DNA of 64,000 nt from Promerops cafer (GCA_013398275.1 VZSE01008408.1:1-64000), one strand, 5' to 3'; counted from the first letter of the stretch, positions 7,392-19,605 are shown. Notes: a model not told the origin generated them from the sequence alone. Numbers and translations: made by a program.

Positions 7392-8642
7392 CTTGTTCAA
7401 TGGAAGAAGATCCTCACAGCATACCTGATCATAGTCTTCCTCCCTGGATGCCTGCCCTGGATCATCCCACAGCCACACCAGAACGTCTGGGTCACGCTCG
7501 CCAGGTCCCTGCATCAAGACAATTTCTGCATGGCCATGGGAGGTGTAGGAGACCTGCTGTCGACATACCTGGTTGGTATTCCTCTGGGTGTGGGCAAGGG
7601 TCTGTCTCCAAGTGGAGGGGCTGTTTCGTGGGACAACTGGGATGAATGGGCCAAGACTTTGGCACGCGCATCAGAAGAGCCCCACAAATTGCCCTTGCTG
7701 GGGTCCTCAACAGCAGCAAAATGTGTTAACTTTAATTACAAGGTGCTAATGACATCTTCACATTATTATCACACCGTTTACCCCCACAATAAAATATACA
7801 AAGAACACTGGTGTAATCACACCAGCCAAATTACATCAAAGTCTTGGCATCATTCCGGGAAGCTCCCCTGAGGTATCTCTTTCATTTGTGGTGATAGGGC
7901 CTGGGACGGCATCCCTGGCAACATCATGGGACGGCCGTGCAGCCTTGGCCGGCTTACTACCCTCACCCCAAACATAACCTTGATTAGCAATTGGAGAACG
8001 ATTAACCAATCGGCCCACCAGAAACGAGAATACACACAATTTGATGAAAACTGCAATGCCCAAATTTATGACTGGAGTCATGATAAGAAGACCTCAGTTT
8101 CCCTGTTCCTGCCATGGGTGGCTGTGGCCAAAGCACTAGGCAAGATTTCTCACCTGGGGTGTTGGATGAGTAAACAGGCCAACGCTATGTCCACTGCCCT
8201 GAGTGACCTGCTTAAAGACCAAGAGACCACCAGGCATGCGACCTTGCAAAACCGAGCAGCAATTGACTATCTTCTATTACTACACCACCATGGTTGTGAA
8301 GAGTTCGATGGACTCTGCTGTTTTAACTTATCATTGCACAGTGAGCCCATCCAAGGTAACATCCAGCAGCTGCAGGGCCTGGTGAAGGACCTACAAACCG
8401 AAAAAGTCAGTGCTGACGTTCTGGATTTGTGGCTTGTACATTGGGTCGTTCTGGGATGGGCAAAGCCTTTGTTAAGAGCACTTTTGTGGATCATCATAAT
8501 AATTCTCCTCCTGATTTTCTTAGTTGTGTCTTGTTGTGTTAGATGTCTTAAAAGATCAGTCAGTGAGGTCTTTTTAACTTGTAAAAATGGGGGAGAAGTT
8601 GCATCCCATGGGAGGCCCTGCAGGCCTCAGGCAGAGGCTTAA
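7392..8642 (+). pseudogene. env: env pseudogene, one in-frame stop, alpha/gamma-type envelope
   Basis: A single frame runs from 7356 to 8642 with one interruption, TGA at 7869-7871. There is no ATG before the signal-like segment (KKILTAYLIIVFLPGCLPW at about 7404-7460). SU contains QNVWVTLARS and, after the stop, ICGDRAW. A furin-like site appears as HQKR at 8016-8027, with His in place of the usual first Arg. TM follows: Cys-flanked internal fusion segment (Cys at 8052-8054 and 8160-8162), immunosuppressive-type region LQNRAAIDYLLLL from 8244, CX6CC at 8295-8321 (CEEFDGLCC), and a strongly hydrophobic anchor about 8466-8535. SU is short, about 210 residues. The frame runs over the polypurine tract and ends inside the 3' LTR. 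As a glycoprotein it would mediate entry; as assembled it is broken. Confidence 0.88.
8583..8596 (+). promoter_or_regulatory. Polypurine tract
   Basis: AAAAATGGGGGAGA, purine except for one T, lies directly before the 3' LTR. It is the expected primer site for plus-strand DNA synthesis, and it lies within the env frame. Confidence 0.8.
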
Positions 8643-9166
8643 TGGGCCCCATGGAATGAGACGAGAGTATAACCTCCAAGTGATCCACTGACTGTTTGAG
8701 AAATCTACGATGTCACCCCAGTTTTGTATCCACGCCCTTTTTCTCCCTCACTCTCCAAGTTTGATCGTCCCTTCAATCATTCCTAGTTGATACCCTTTCT
8801 TCTCGAAAGTTCTGTTACTCCTGTTATCCTATTGGGTCCCTAAGAGATGTGTCCCCTCCCCTTCACCCCTGTTGGGTGAAGAACCTTTGCTCCTCCCTTG
8901 TTCCTCCCCTTAACCCTTATCCTATTGGACCGTGTACTCCTGACTCCTCCCCTCTCTCGACCCTTAAACCCCCTGGACCCTCCAACCCCAGGGTCTTTGG
9001 ACCTGGGTTCCTGGTGCTGTGATAAAGCCCCTGTGACCCAGTTCAGAGATCCTCTCTCTCACTTCATTCCTCTCACTGACTGCTACCAGACCCTCAGAGC
9101 TATCCCAGAAGGACACGCTTGCAGGAAGGCGGTCGCCTTGAGCCACCCAGGCAGCGGGCTAACACA
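8597..9166 (+). repeat. 3' LTR, complete (about 570 bp)
   Basis: It begins at the base aligned with TG of the 5' LTR (first base here A, a likely T-to-A change) and ends AACACA before the TTTTCT duplication. U3 is pyrimidine-rich. It has two copies of TTATCCTATTGG (8824-8835 and 8917-8928), each containing an inverted CCAAT box. A GATAAA at 9021-9026 is a possible variant poly(A) signal. No strong TATA box is seen; TTAAA at 8964-8968 is a weak candidate. Confidence 0.92.
8824..8928 (+). promoter_or_regulatory. Paired TTATCCTATTGG motifs in U3
   Basis: The same 12-mer occurs at 8824-8835 and 8917-8928, 93 bp apart. ATTGG is the reverse of CCAAT, so NF-Y binding is a reasonable inference for an LTR enhancer or promoter. 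Confidence 0.45.
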
Positions 9167-9172
9167 TTTTCT
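9167..9172. repeat. Target-site duplication, right copy (TTTTCT)
   Basis: Exact match to 494-499, directly after the 3' LTR. Confidence 0.75.
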
Positions 9173-12100
9173 GTTATTCCGGAAGACACAGACTTAACTT
9201 CAGAATATACATTTGTAAACTTAATGTAGCATAATCTACAAACAACACTTACGCTTTTGTGTTTCATTGTTCTTTGGATCATGGCATTGTGTAGTCTCTT
9301 CTAGGGTCAATCATTATCCCAGATATAATATTACTCCTAGATAAATTTGAATGATGTAGCTGATGTTTATCAGCAAGGTATCTGGTTTTCCAGGTTTCCA
9401 ACGGTTTAATTGAGACTAGTTTGAATTCTCTAGTGGAATTATCTCACACTAAAATGCATCTTAAAGAAAAGCTGGACTACTGACTTTCATGTTGTCATCT
9501 TTCACAAGCCTGTGCCCTGAGATTTCAGCTATGAAGATCAGTCACTACTTGAAGGTTAAATATGACACCTAAGTTTCTTGTGAAGCCTGATAGACTCCAG
9601 ATGCAAAATGAGCTCAGTCCATGCCTGCTAATGAAAATTTTCTCCTTTACTGACAAATTTGGATGCTTTTGTGCTTGTAACAACTGCTTACACAGCACAT
9701 CCTCTGCAGCAAAATATGGTGTGGATCTGCTTTTGGCAGAGAGTTTCTCCCCTCTGTCTTCTCTCCCACCAACCTTAGCAACCACTTCCTCCATGATTTC
9801 CTATGCAAGTCCTGCATTTCTTACCTAGGACCATCTCTGCTGAGGTTTCACTGATAGACAGCACTGTGAGATCTGCCACTAGCTAGCCTGTGCCTTTGCA
9901 TTTACCCTCTCAGCCTACAGATCACACTGGATGCTTACAAACCTTTTACTGGGAATCAGTCCTGATTTCTGTTAAATATCAGCTCCTACTCACTCAGACC
10001 TGTACTGGGCTAGAGAATATTTTTATAGTTTAGATCTACAGGCAGGGATGTCCCCTTGCCCTAAATAGTACAAATTCAGCAATAATTCCTGACTGCAGAG
10101 CCACACTTTAAATAAAAAATTATTTGTGAAGCTAGAGCAACAGGATAAGAGCAAGCACAGATGAATTCAAATAAAGGCAAAGTTAATGAAGCTGTGATTT
10201 TTTAAAAGTATAAATAAGTAACAACTATTACACAAATAATGGTTTGTCTATTTGTTGGAAACAAATGCTTCTTGATAGGAATTATGTTGCATTTGGGCAG
10301 GATGTAATTAGGTTTTGAATTTTCTATGGCATTTTCTACAGTTGCTTCTACATTTTTTCTAAGACTTAAAAATAATCCTTTTACTGCCTTCATCCTTCTT
10401 GTAAGACATCAAAACCGGATCTATTTACACTGCATTTATAACAAAGAATAAATACTCCTACAAGGTCTGATCCTGTAACACTCGGATGAGTTGGCCTATT
10501 AACTAATATTGATGTTGGATCAGGATTCAAGTTGAGTGAGAAGAAGCTTTTCTATTAATTTGCACAGGTTTTGAATGAGATTCTTGAATGACAACAGTTC
10601 TTTTTTGAGTGAGTTATCCAAAGGCACATTAGTGACTTAGGTATGTTTTGGTGTTTGGAGTACTTCTCATCATGAAGTGAGAAAAGCCTTCTCATTGTCA
10701 GTGAAAAGCAGTAAAGACTTTCTGTACATTGCCAAAATCAGTATCTGTGCCATGACAGTTCAAGAAACTCAAACTCCTATGGAATGATTAGACCAAGTAC
10801 ATCCAAATCTACATCAGACATCTCTCTGGGAGACAGATTTTGAATTCTAGCCCTTACAACAAACTCCAGTATACTGCAGAAATAAAAATATATTTAGTCT
10901 ATGAGCAAAGTTAAAACATGGGAAAAAAAAAGAAAGAAAAACAAGGGGGAAAAAATCATTGCAATTACCTTTAGAACAGAAGATAAATTTTCTAGAGCAT
11001 AATTATTGGAATTTTCCAGCTTTAAATGGGGATTTAGGTGGGGTTTGGGATTTTTTTCTTGACTTTCATTCTAATAAGTCAAAGTCTTACCTTCCTACTG
11101 TAAGCTTCATTCAAGCTTTTCAGGACATATTCGGCCCTTTTAAAGAACACAAGTTTTAGCCACTAAACACCCAGTTTAGAAAACATATATAATCAAGTTT
11201 TAAAAAAAAAAAAGAAGTAAAAGATAAATTTTCATCATTTGAGCACTGTTCTTGAACAGCAAAGAACTGGCACAGTTAACATTTTAATACCTATGAGATG
11301 ACATGAACTCTGTCCTTCCCATGGCATAACTTTTGCCATGCACTTTCCAACATATAATTTCTCAAACTCCTGCACCATTGACAACAGCTTCACATTTCAC
11401 AGCTCTTTGTCTTCATTCATAATTCTTCCAGGCAGTTCAGCATCTGACAGTGAAATGCCTTGTATGGAAATAAGTATTAGTAGGGAAAAGTGTAATATGT
11501 TTTCTGTGCAAGCCAGCATCTGGATATTCAAAATGCTGATATTCTGAAACTACTGACGTCTCAGCAAAACACCAAAAATTGTTCAGATGTGCTACTGAAT
11601 GACAGTCAGACAGTAGTGATCCGTCTCTTTGTCCTGTTCTCTTTGATTTGATTAAAAATTAATGCTGAGATCAGCCATTTGAAGGAAGAGATTTTACCAA
11701 CCATGCAAACATAAAGACCTCTGTTACACACTTTTGAGTTCCTGACATTTAACTATTTGCAGATTACAGTTAGTGCCAGTGGCACAGTTTAACAATTTGC
11801 CTTATGTTTTGTACTTTAAAATTCTATTTACAGTCATGTTACCTGTCCAGACTGTAACTGGACACTTGCAATTTGAACACCAGGTGTCTGCCTCAGGCTG
11901 AATTTCTCTAGAAAGTTTCAGCAGATCTGTTTGCTAACAGGGTCAGGGGACAATAAAATTTCCATGGAAAAGTGCTGAATTAAATAAAACTTTTTTTCTT
12001 CAAACTTTCATTTAAAAGCTTTTGCTTTGTGAGTCATCTCTCTTGGACACCACATACTGCCAGACTGGGAGAACAATTTTTCAAGTATTTCTTTTGTCAC

Positions 12101-12908
12101 GCTTGAAAAATTATTTTTAGCAATCATTTTGATTGAAAGATGTGACTATTTTTCTATATAAAAGAAGGTAATGTTTTGGGGTTTTTTAATGTATTGAATG
12201 AATAGAAACATTTGATTGGTGTCTGTATGCTTGAGATTGCTCCTCACACACAAAAATTCAAATGCTCATGTAAATCACTTAAGTTATATCAATAACATAA
12301 CATAACATAGCATTCTTTTCCTTATTTTTAAATATATTTTTGGCATATTAAAACCAGAATTATTTACAATCTACCTTTTTGGGGAACATAATAGACATAT
12401 ATCTCCACTGCAGAATTCTGATTTCTCCAGAACAATTTTTTTAAGTCAGTGGCTGTCAACTGTGCAACCATACCTCTGGTCTGCTCTTTCAGTACCACAG
12501 GAGTTCTGCTTTTCAGGCTAACTCTTGGAATTTAGAAGTCTACTACATGTTGCTTAAAAGTTGTATGAACTGGATGCTCACTTTGCTTTGCCAAATGGAA
12601 GCTTTTAAGCTATTAAGAATTATGTGAGGTTAAATGTTGTACTAAACACAGATGACGCAGAGGAGATGTTTTCCTGCTGAAAATCTGGTCTGTAGCTTGC
12701 ACACAAGCTCCTCCCAGAGGAGCTGAGAATTATTACAGCATAAGTAAATCACCTTATTTTAAATATGTATTGTAATTACTATATTTTGCCTATGCCAACA
12801 GACAGCTCACAATTCTCTCATCTTAGCTACTCCTGCTATCCCTGAACCTTTGGTATTGGCACAAAATGCCAAAATATTTGGTGTGATTTTTCAGTAATAG
12901 CATCATTC
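9173..12908. other. Non-coding flank, no gene seen
   Basis: AT-rich sequence with short A- and G-rich runs (near 10920-10956 and 11202-11214). Open frames are short and without recognisable domains. Confidence 0.6.
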
Positions 12909-13188
12909 ATGGAATCATTGAATCATAGAAACATTAAGGTTGGAAAAGATCGAATACCACCATGTCCACTGAAACATATGGCAAATTGCCACCTCTACTT
13001 GTTTTTTGAACACTTCCAGTGATGGTGACTCCACCACTTCCCTGGGCAGCCTATTCCAATGCTTAGCCACTCTTTCAGTGAATAAATTTTTCTTAATATC
13101 CAATCTGAACCTCCCCTTGTGAAACTTGAGGCCATTTCCTCTTGTCCTATTGCTAGTTGGCTAGGAGAAACCACAGCCTCCTCTTAGG
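12909..13188 (-). mobile_element. CR1 LINE 3' end
   Basis: On the plus strand the repeat begins with GAATCAT/AATCATAGAA units, the reverse of the CR1 terminal octamer repeats. It continues through the typical inverse CR1 3' region (ACACTTCCAGTGATGGTGAC, CTGGGCAGCC, CTTGTCCTATTGCTAG). The minus-strand frame at 12915-13103 encodes the familiar CR1 tail ([20 protein letters not shown]). It is 5'-truncated, as almost all bird CR1 copies are. Confidence 0.92.
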
Positions 13189-16100
13189 AGATGTTTGGAT
13201 GAGAAAGGGTCATTCAAAATGCTCTGGGGTGAGCTGTGTGTACATAGAACCCAACTCTATTCTCAAATAGCTTCTAGGTCACCCCTAGGTCCAAGGTGAA
13301 GAAAGTTGAGAAAGTGAAGGGTTAGTGTATCTGTACCTTCTTCATCATCCAACTTCATGTGCAATGTTTGGCCCGGGCAAAAGAGACAAAGGAATTAAAG
13401 ATAAAAAAGAAGTGCAGAGAATTGCACTTCACTGGCATGGGTCTATATTTCTGCTGTCCATCTGAAGAGAGACACTACAAGGAATCTGGCTTTTTGTAGC
13501 TTAAATAACTATTTCATAATTTAAAAATTATTCCCAATTTATAAGAACAAAAAATGGAAAGTGAGCCAAAGTTCTGTCCTTTAACAAAAGACAAGCTTAC
13601 CTTACACTTTCTTTCATATTGGTTCAGTGTGCTCTTACTAAGCTGTGAAGACGCTGCCAATCACATGAAATTAGCAGAACAAAAGGAGGGTAACTGTTTT
13701 CTGGAAGGCACCCAGAGCCACACCCTTCTACCCAACAGGAACTGAACTTCATGGTACAAAGGGGAGGCTTTTCTTTAGCAACAGTGTTTGAGGTATTGAT
13801 GTCTGGGGGAAGTAGATCTGGAGCATGTCTTATAGCCAGATAAAAATGGATTTTTCTGAGCCTTGGGAATCTTATGGAAAAAAATCCCTTTCAGCTTCAA
13901 CCCCCTTTACGATATCAAGGGGAGTCTAAAATCAATGTTTCTGCTAATTTATCCACACAGCAGACTGCCATGTATGAAAAACAAAATAGATAAAACTGAC
14001 AGTGTGTGAGAGAATCTGGCATGGGGATGAGTGGGATGGGAGGCATGAGAAGTCCCCAGACTTAGACAGGAGTGAAGGCAGTGCCGGACTGGCTTTATAA
14101 AACTAAGTTGAAACCAAGATGTGTGTGTGTGTGGTGGGGGTTGGGGCATAAGGGAAATTCTGTTCAGTTTTGTAAAATGACCCTGTTAAAAAAATTCATG
14201 TGTGTGAGTGCACAAATGAAAGGTCAGGGTGTGAGGAGAGGATTTTTAATCCATCTGGAATTTTAAATACTGTTACTGTAAGATGCATGTTTATTTAAAA
14301 AGAACCTGTGATATGGAAATCATTCTCTAACAAATTTAAATTGAATTTCTAGAATTTTCCAAGTGAGTTATGTCAATCTGTGTTTCCATAGCCATCTACA
14401 GAAAGAGAAATTATGATTAATTTTTTACATATAGATTTTTTTCTCTTTGAATTTTATAATCTGAAATATTTCATAATTGGACAAGGTGGATGACACTGTA
14501 AAGTAAATTCAGGTAGAACTGAATTTTTAAAAGAATTTTTCATTTCTTATTTTCTCTGGTTATTGTTGATTAGTCTGAAAACCTTTTCCAGCAAAAACAT
14601 GGAAAATTCACATATTAAGAAGATCTTAAAGAAAAAAAATTAAATACGGATTTTACATTTGTAATACTTCTAAAAAGACGCAACTACTTACCTGTTCAGA
14701 ACAAACAGTGCCACATGGTCTGTGCTCAGTCCCAACATAGATGCTGTCTAATAATTATAAATACTTTTTTAAAAAAGAAAACATTAGATAAGGGTTCACT
14801 GTTAATACTGCTAACATCCATTAGTTTTTAATATATCCTCCCACTGCTTTATGCAAGAGGATAAAAGGATGGAAATGTTGCATCCAAGGCAGAAAATAAA
14901 CAGAAGAAAATCCCTTATAGCAGTTAAAATGGCACAATGCAGAACTCTGAGTGAAAGTTGCCATGTCAGTTGCAACCCAATTTCACTGCAGCTGGCATTG
15001 ACTTCTCAAACCAGGGATAGAAAGTGTGGGTCTAAGAGTAACCACTATGCCACAGTATTCAGGCAAGGCAGGATGTTTTACATAATTTCACAGTATCAGT
15101 ATTCTCCATTTCTCACTTTCCAAAAGCTTTCCCTGCCCTTTACTCAAGAAGGCCTGAAAAAGGGAGTTTGTACCGCAAATGTCAGCCTACCATTATCTGC
15201 GAGAGAACTTAATGCCAAATGTTTTCCTTTAAGTGCAAGGCAGCACTTTCCTTTAAGAGCAGTGGCAGCACTTGGCCATACTTCTCTTCAGCTTTGAATT
15301 TGCAAGTGCCCACACAGGCACCCCTTCGAGGGAGCAGCACCATGGAGGAGTTTATATCTGTGCCACAACGTGCAGATTACACTGGCAAATACCACAGGAT
15401 AGAACAGTTGCATAGTAACAGATCCTTTGTCGTTTTGGGTCTTACCAGCAGACTGGTGGGATTTCAGAACTGCCTTCCAGAGGACCAAAAATACAATTTG
15501 CTATAAATTAGTTTTATAGATCTATCCATAGGATCACATGGCAGGACTAATTCGTATTACAACCCAAGAAGCCGAATTTTACCCTGGTGTCTATCTCAGC
15601 ACACAGAGGATTGAACGTTTGATAGCTGTCAACTGGCTGTTTGCCTGACTGCTTGATTCCAAAGTCACTTTGGATACTATGATTCACAAAGTGAGGCAAA
15701 CAAACAGCACCACTAAGGGCTGAAGATAAAGGCAGCACTTCAGTCCCCATGGAAAGTAAAGGTGTCAAGGGGAAATAGACTTAAGCTCCATACCTGCAGG
15801 TTCTTGGTCTTAATAAAGAAAGAAGAGAATAACCATCAGTGCAGTGGACAAACAAATCCATCTCAAACAGAATGTTAGTGAAAAATTTCAGCTCCATAAT
15901 CCATACTGAAGACAAATTACTCTCTTCCACCATAGTTATTTTGTATCCTGAAGATAATTTGAGAATGGGAAAGCTGCCAAAGTGTGACAACTGACATAAT
16001 AAATGGAATAAATCTGTCACTGCTGTTGTCAGGTTCCTATCTTGTCTGACAATGAATTTAGCTCCCAGATCAGGGGCAAAGTGAGGCTTGCAGAACATCA

Positions 16101-16691
16101 ATTCCATTTAAGTGAGCACAGGAAATGACATCTGCAGAAATTCCTCTTGTTGCCAGGACTGTAGCTGTGGTATTTTCAAGAAAGTTGTCTTCATTTATCA
16201 GGAATTCAGTCTTATCAATGCCTTAAATGGCCTTTCTTCAGAGTCCCATCCAAGTCACCTCTCTACGAGCAAACATCTTGAATGCTGGAAACGCATCAAA
16301 AGCAAGAATCTCTGCATTAAGTTTGATTAAACAATTTCTGACTCTGCAAGTCAGTAGAACTGTGTTGTCTTGCTCTTGGTTTAGAAGGGTGTAATAAAGG
16401 ACTGAAAGACTGAGATCAGAACAATTGCATACCAACTGGCTTAAAAATATTTGGGAGGAGAATGAGTTATACTTTCTATGGAGGTAGGGAAGAACTTTTC
16501 AATCACTACCAGTATATCTGCAGACCTGTGCAGACCCAAGGCCGAAACAGCTCTTGTTTTTTTTAACTAAAAATGGAAAAAACCCCCAACAACGACCCCC
16601 ACCCCCCCCCGAACAAAACAAACAGCTGAAAGGGATTGTAATAGTTGAAGAAGTATGAAAAACCATCCAAAAATGCAAACATGCCCAGTTA
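13189..16691. other. Non-coding stretch, no gene seen
   Basis: AT-rich, with a short (GT)n tract near 14121-14132, the tandem duplication at 15222-15271 and an A/C-rich low-complexity run near 16560-16625. Open frames of up to 148 codons (14851-15297) show no domain, signal peptide or composition suggesting a gene. Confidence 0.55.
15222..15271. repeat. Short imperfect tandem duplication, about 25 bp x 2
   Basis: Two adjacent copies sharing TTTCCTTTAAG and GGCAGCAC, with differences in the middle. Confidence 0.7.
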
Positions 16692-17090
16692 TGTGAGAAA
16701 TGATGCTCACTTTTAAAATTTTAAAGGTTTATTACAACAAAGGACTAAATAAGGGAAAAGTTGAGCTCTGCGAGCCTCCATGCCAGCCTCCATGCAAGCC
16801 ACATGCTTGGCTACAAAATGGATGTTCTGCCTTTTTATATCTTTAGCCCCTCCCCAGGTCTTGTCACTCAACTCTTCTTTCACTGTTCAGTGGTGGAGAT
16901 CACCTTCTTACGTCTTGATTGGAGGTCTGGAGTTGCCAAAGTAACAAGCTGGCCCTCTCAAATGTCCCTGTTGCTAAGAGCATCCCGTAATAACAATGTA
17001 TGGGTGAGGGGAGATATAATTATCATTTACAAAACTTCTCTTAACATATACATAATATTCACCCCTTAATTGTGAGAGCCAACTATCACA
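16692..17090 (-). mobile_element. Probable solo LTR, antisense
   Basis: The plus strand is bounded by TGTGAG...TATCACA, a short terminal inverted repeat. Read on the minus strand it has a TATA box (ATATAAAAAG, plus 16831-16840) and an AATAAA signal (plus 16728-16733), in that order and about 105 bp apart. The U3 start, TGTGATAGTTGGCTCTCACA, looks like bird ERV LTRs that I recall. No clean target duplication is visible (AGTTA against TTACT), so the ends may be off by a few bases. Confidence 0.7.
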
Positions 17091-19210
17091 TTACTCATCT
17101 ATAACAGTTACAAGTGGGCAATGCTTGCACAAGAGTAAATATGTCAATTGTAAATTTTTTTCAAAAATTGGAAGAGCTCTAAGTATTAGATTTTTTAAGT
17201 TGTTATCCGATTTATTTTTTGAACTAAGTTCCATTACATATTACAGCAGAAAAAGAATATTTAATTTTCTTAAGGTAAGAAAGGTCAATTTGTGAGATCT
17301 TCATTAGATGGTTATTTGAAATAACAGTGGATTTGGTGACATAACCTAGAGCCTTTAAGCCCTTTTCTCTTTTATTTTTTTTTTTAACAGGAAAGAGCGA
17401 ATGTTATTTTCTTTAAGACTGTTTCTTTATTTTCTCAATTGATATGGCTTTGACCTTCCAAGCTACAATATGTTTGGTGTCATAAATTACCCATGTACTT
17501 TTCAACTTGTCTGAATCCTGACATATTACCTGTGAAAGCCACCTGGAACAGAACAATAAATAATTCCTTTGAGGGGAAATATTCCCTTTCTGATACTTAC
17601 ACTACAGACATGCATTTGTTCTGGGCTTCCACAATTGCTTGGCTTCACAGTGTTCGCTGCGGAGCTCCATCTCCTCAGACATATTGGGAAATTGTGAGCT
17701 AGAGCAGCAGTGTCAGTAAATATAGCTTCTTTCCCTCAAGACTGATATGCATAGTGTATCTCTCCTTCCAAAAATGCAGTATCATTAAATTAAAGAATCA
17801 ATATGAATCACATCAGAGCCCACTTTTGCCCTTATTATCATATGTTGCCATTATAAACAAGTAACAACATATCATATTTTCTATGAAGCTAAGACCATTA
17901 TTATTGTTTTGATATATCCATATCAAGAATAAGGACACAATTGTAGGCTGCCATGCAAAAATCACTGCATTATTTCCTGATATTCCAAACTCAAGTTTAT
18001 TGAAACACTGCCAATATTGCTTCAATTTTTTTTTAGAAAGCCATATAGGACCAATATTAAAAGCTAGGCTAAACACCTCTGCTTTCAAAAAATAAACTGA
18101 CAGCTTTCTCCTATAAAGTGCGAAAAACTGTGATAGAAAAATATATTTTAGTGGATAAATTATCACAGTTCTGTTGATCTCAGCTGACAGTGTCATATTC
18201 TGAAGGATTGTCCCACCTTCCTCCCCAACAAAATACATGTTTCTTGTTTGAGGCAGTTGAAAGGCTGATAGATGTGAGGTTGCTGTGGCTGTGTCCCAAG
18301 GTGGCAAGGCTGAGGGTGTAATCACTGTCACACACATACAAGGACACACAGACACACATGCACAGCCGCCACTCATGTCAGCACAAACATCAGGGCATCA
18401 CCAGCACGCACAGACATGCACACAGCACCCACACAAACAGGAGCAGTGTGGATGGCCTGCTCCTGTTCTTGATTTGTGGCTATTGGAATGGAATTCCAGT
18501 GGTGGAAAAAAAAGTACAAAAATATTAATCACTCTGAGGGTGAGCCTTTGATGCTCAGGCTACCCACTATCTGCTCCCCAGCTGTCCTGGTCTTCTCAGC
18601 TGCTGGGATGCAGACATACAAGCCCCAGAGATTTGCAGTTGGGCTCCAGCAGCTGGTCTCTGTTATCCTGTAACTGGCACTTTTTATCCTACTTGCTGTC
18701 CAATCCAGTTTGAATTTCACTAGTTTTCACACGTACTCAGAATAGACAGCACACCCATACAGAACCAGAAAGAGGATTTCATGAGAACAGAGTGAAAACT
18801 GCAGTTATGAAAGGCAGTTTGACAAGTGTGACAACAACAGATAATTAAGACAATTATACCTGATCAACTTGTTTTATTGCCTATTCTCTCTATTCTTTCC
18901 TGGTTGCTCCCTCATAATGCACCTTGACAGCTCCCTTTCCCACTTCCATTCCTTCCCTAAGCATCCTATAATGTCTCACACATTGCAACAATTCCTTTAA
19001 AATACCCCATAAGAAGTTTTATGCAACCCTCAAATACTGCTTCTCCTGGTATCTGCTGGAACCCTGGTTACTGAGAATTTTAGGCTTTCTGTGCAGGCAC
19101 TGACAGGCACTGACCCTCAAGAAAACACTGCATTTGACCTGAGGCTGTGGAGAAGGCTTCCAAAACTGAGTGATAGCACTGAGATTATGGGTGTGTAGTT
19201 TCAATAGAAG
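17091..19210. other. Non-coding stretch, no gene seen
   Basis: Includes a CA/ACAC-rich degenerate tract at about 18325-18450. The minus-strand open frame at 17813-18376 shows no recognisable domain. Confidence 0.55.
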
Positions 19211-19605
19211 TGTGTAATATCACAAGGTGGAAAACCTAGAGTTTGGGGGTTTAGAATATAGAATATATATAAGGCAAGTGGAGGTTTTTGGGCGTTGGCT
19301 AGTCCTTCTTTTTCACCTTCTTCTCCATGGGTTTGGGTGGTATTTTGTAATTGGATAGAAAATTGTCCACAGTGTGGGCAACGAGTTCTTAGTTATTGGG
19401 TTGAAAATGAAAATAATTTAGGTGTCACTTCTTAATTGGATTTTTTGTGCTTAAAAGGCCTTGTAGAGAAAGAGACACATTGCCATTTTTGACTTTGTTA
19501 GATAGAACTCAGAGCCTGTGAGACTGTAACATAGATAAGGATTAATAAACATCTGAGTCTGAACAAGAAACACCATCTCTCATGCATTTCATCCTGACTC
19601 TAACA
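19211..19605 (+). mobile_element. Probable solo LTR, sense
   Basis: The segment starts TGTGTAATATCACAAGGTGG and ends GACTCTAACA. It has an AATAAA poly(A) signal at 19544-19549 and a TATA-like CTTAAAAGG about 95 bp upstream, and it looks like passerine LTRs I recall. No target duplication is evident, and the left end could lie up to about 20 bp further out. Confidence 0.55.

Larger units (their letters stand above)
500..9166 (+). mobile_element. Endogenous retrovirus, betaretrovirus-like backbone with alpha/gamma-type env, defective
   Basis: This is a full-structure provirus of about 8.7 kb: LTR, PBS, gag, dUTPase-like/protease, pol, env, polypurine tract, LTR, flanked by a 6-bp target duplication. 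The reading frames step down by one at pro-pol, as in betaretroviruses, and the PBS is of the lysine type. gag and pol carry many stops and frameshifts. A 493-bp foreign LTR interrupts pol, and the 5' LTR lacks about 334 bp at an unknown base. Env has a CX6CC transmembrane subunit resembling avian alpharetroviral or gamma-type envelopes. The element cannot be autonomous as assembled. Confidence 0.95.

Noticed and set aside
7400..7645. Open frame of 81 codons over the env start
   Set aside because: It is a different frame from the one carrying the signal-like segment and SU motifs, so it is a shadow of env.
12915..13103. Minus-strand open frame as a host gene
   Set aside because: It is the decayed tail of the CR1 element.
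17813..18376. Minus-strand frame of 187 codons
   Set aside because: AT-rich composition, no recognisable motif and no promoter context. A frame of this length is plausible by chance in AT-rich sequence over 64 kb.
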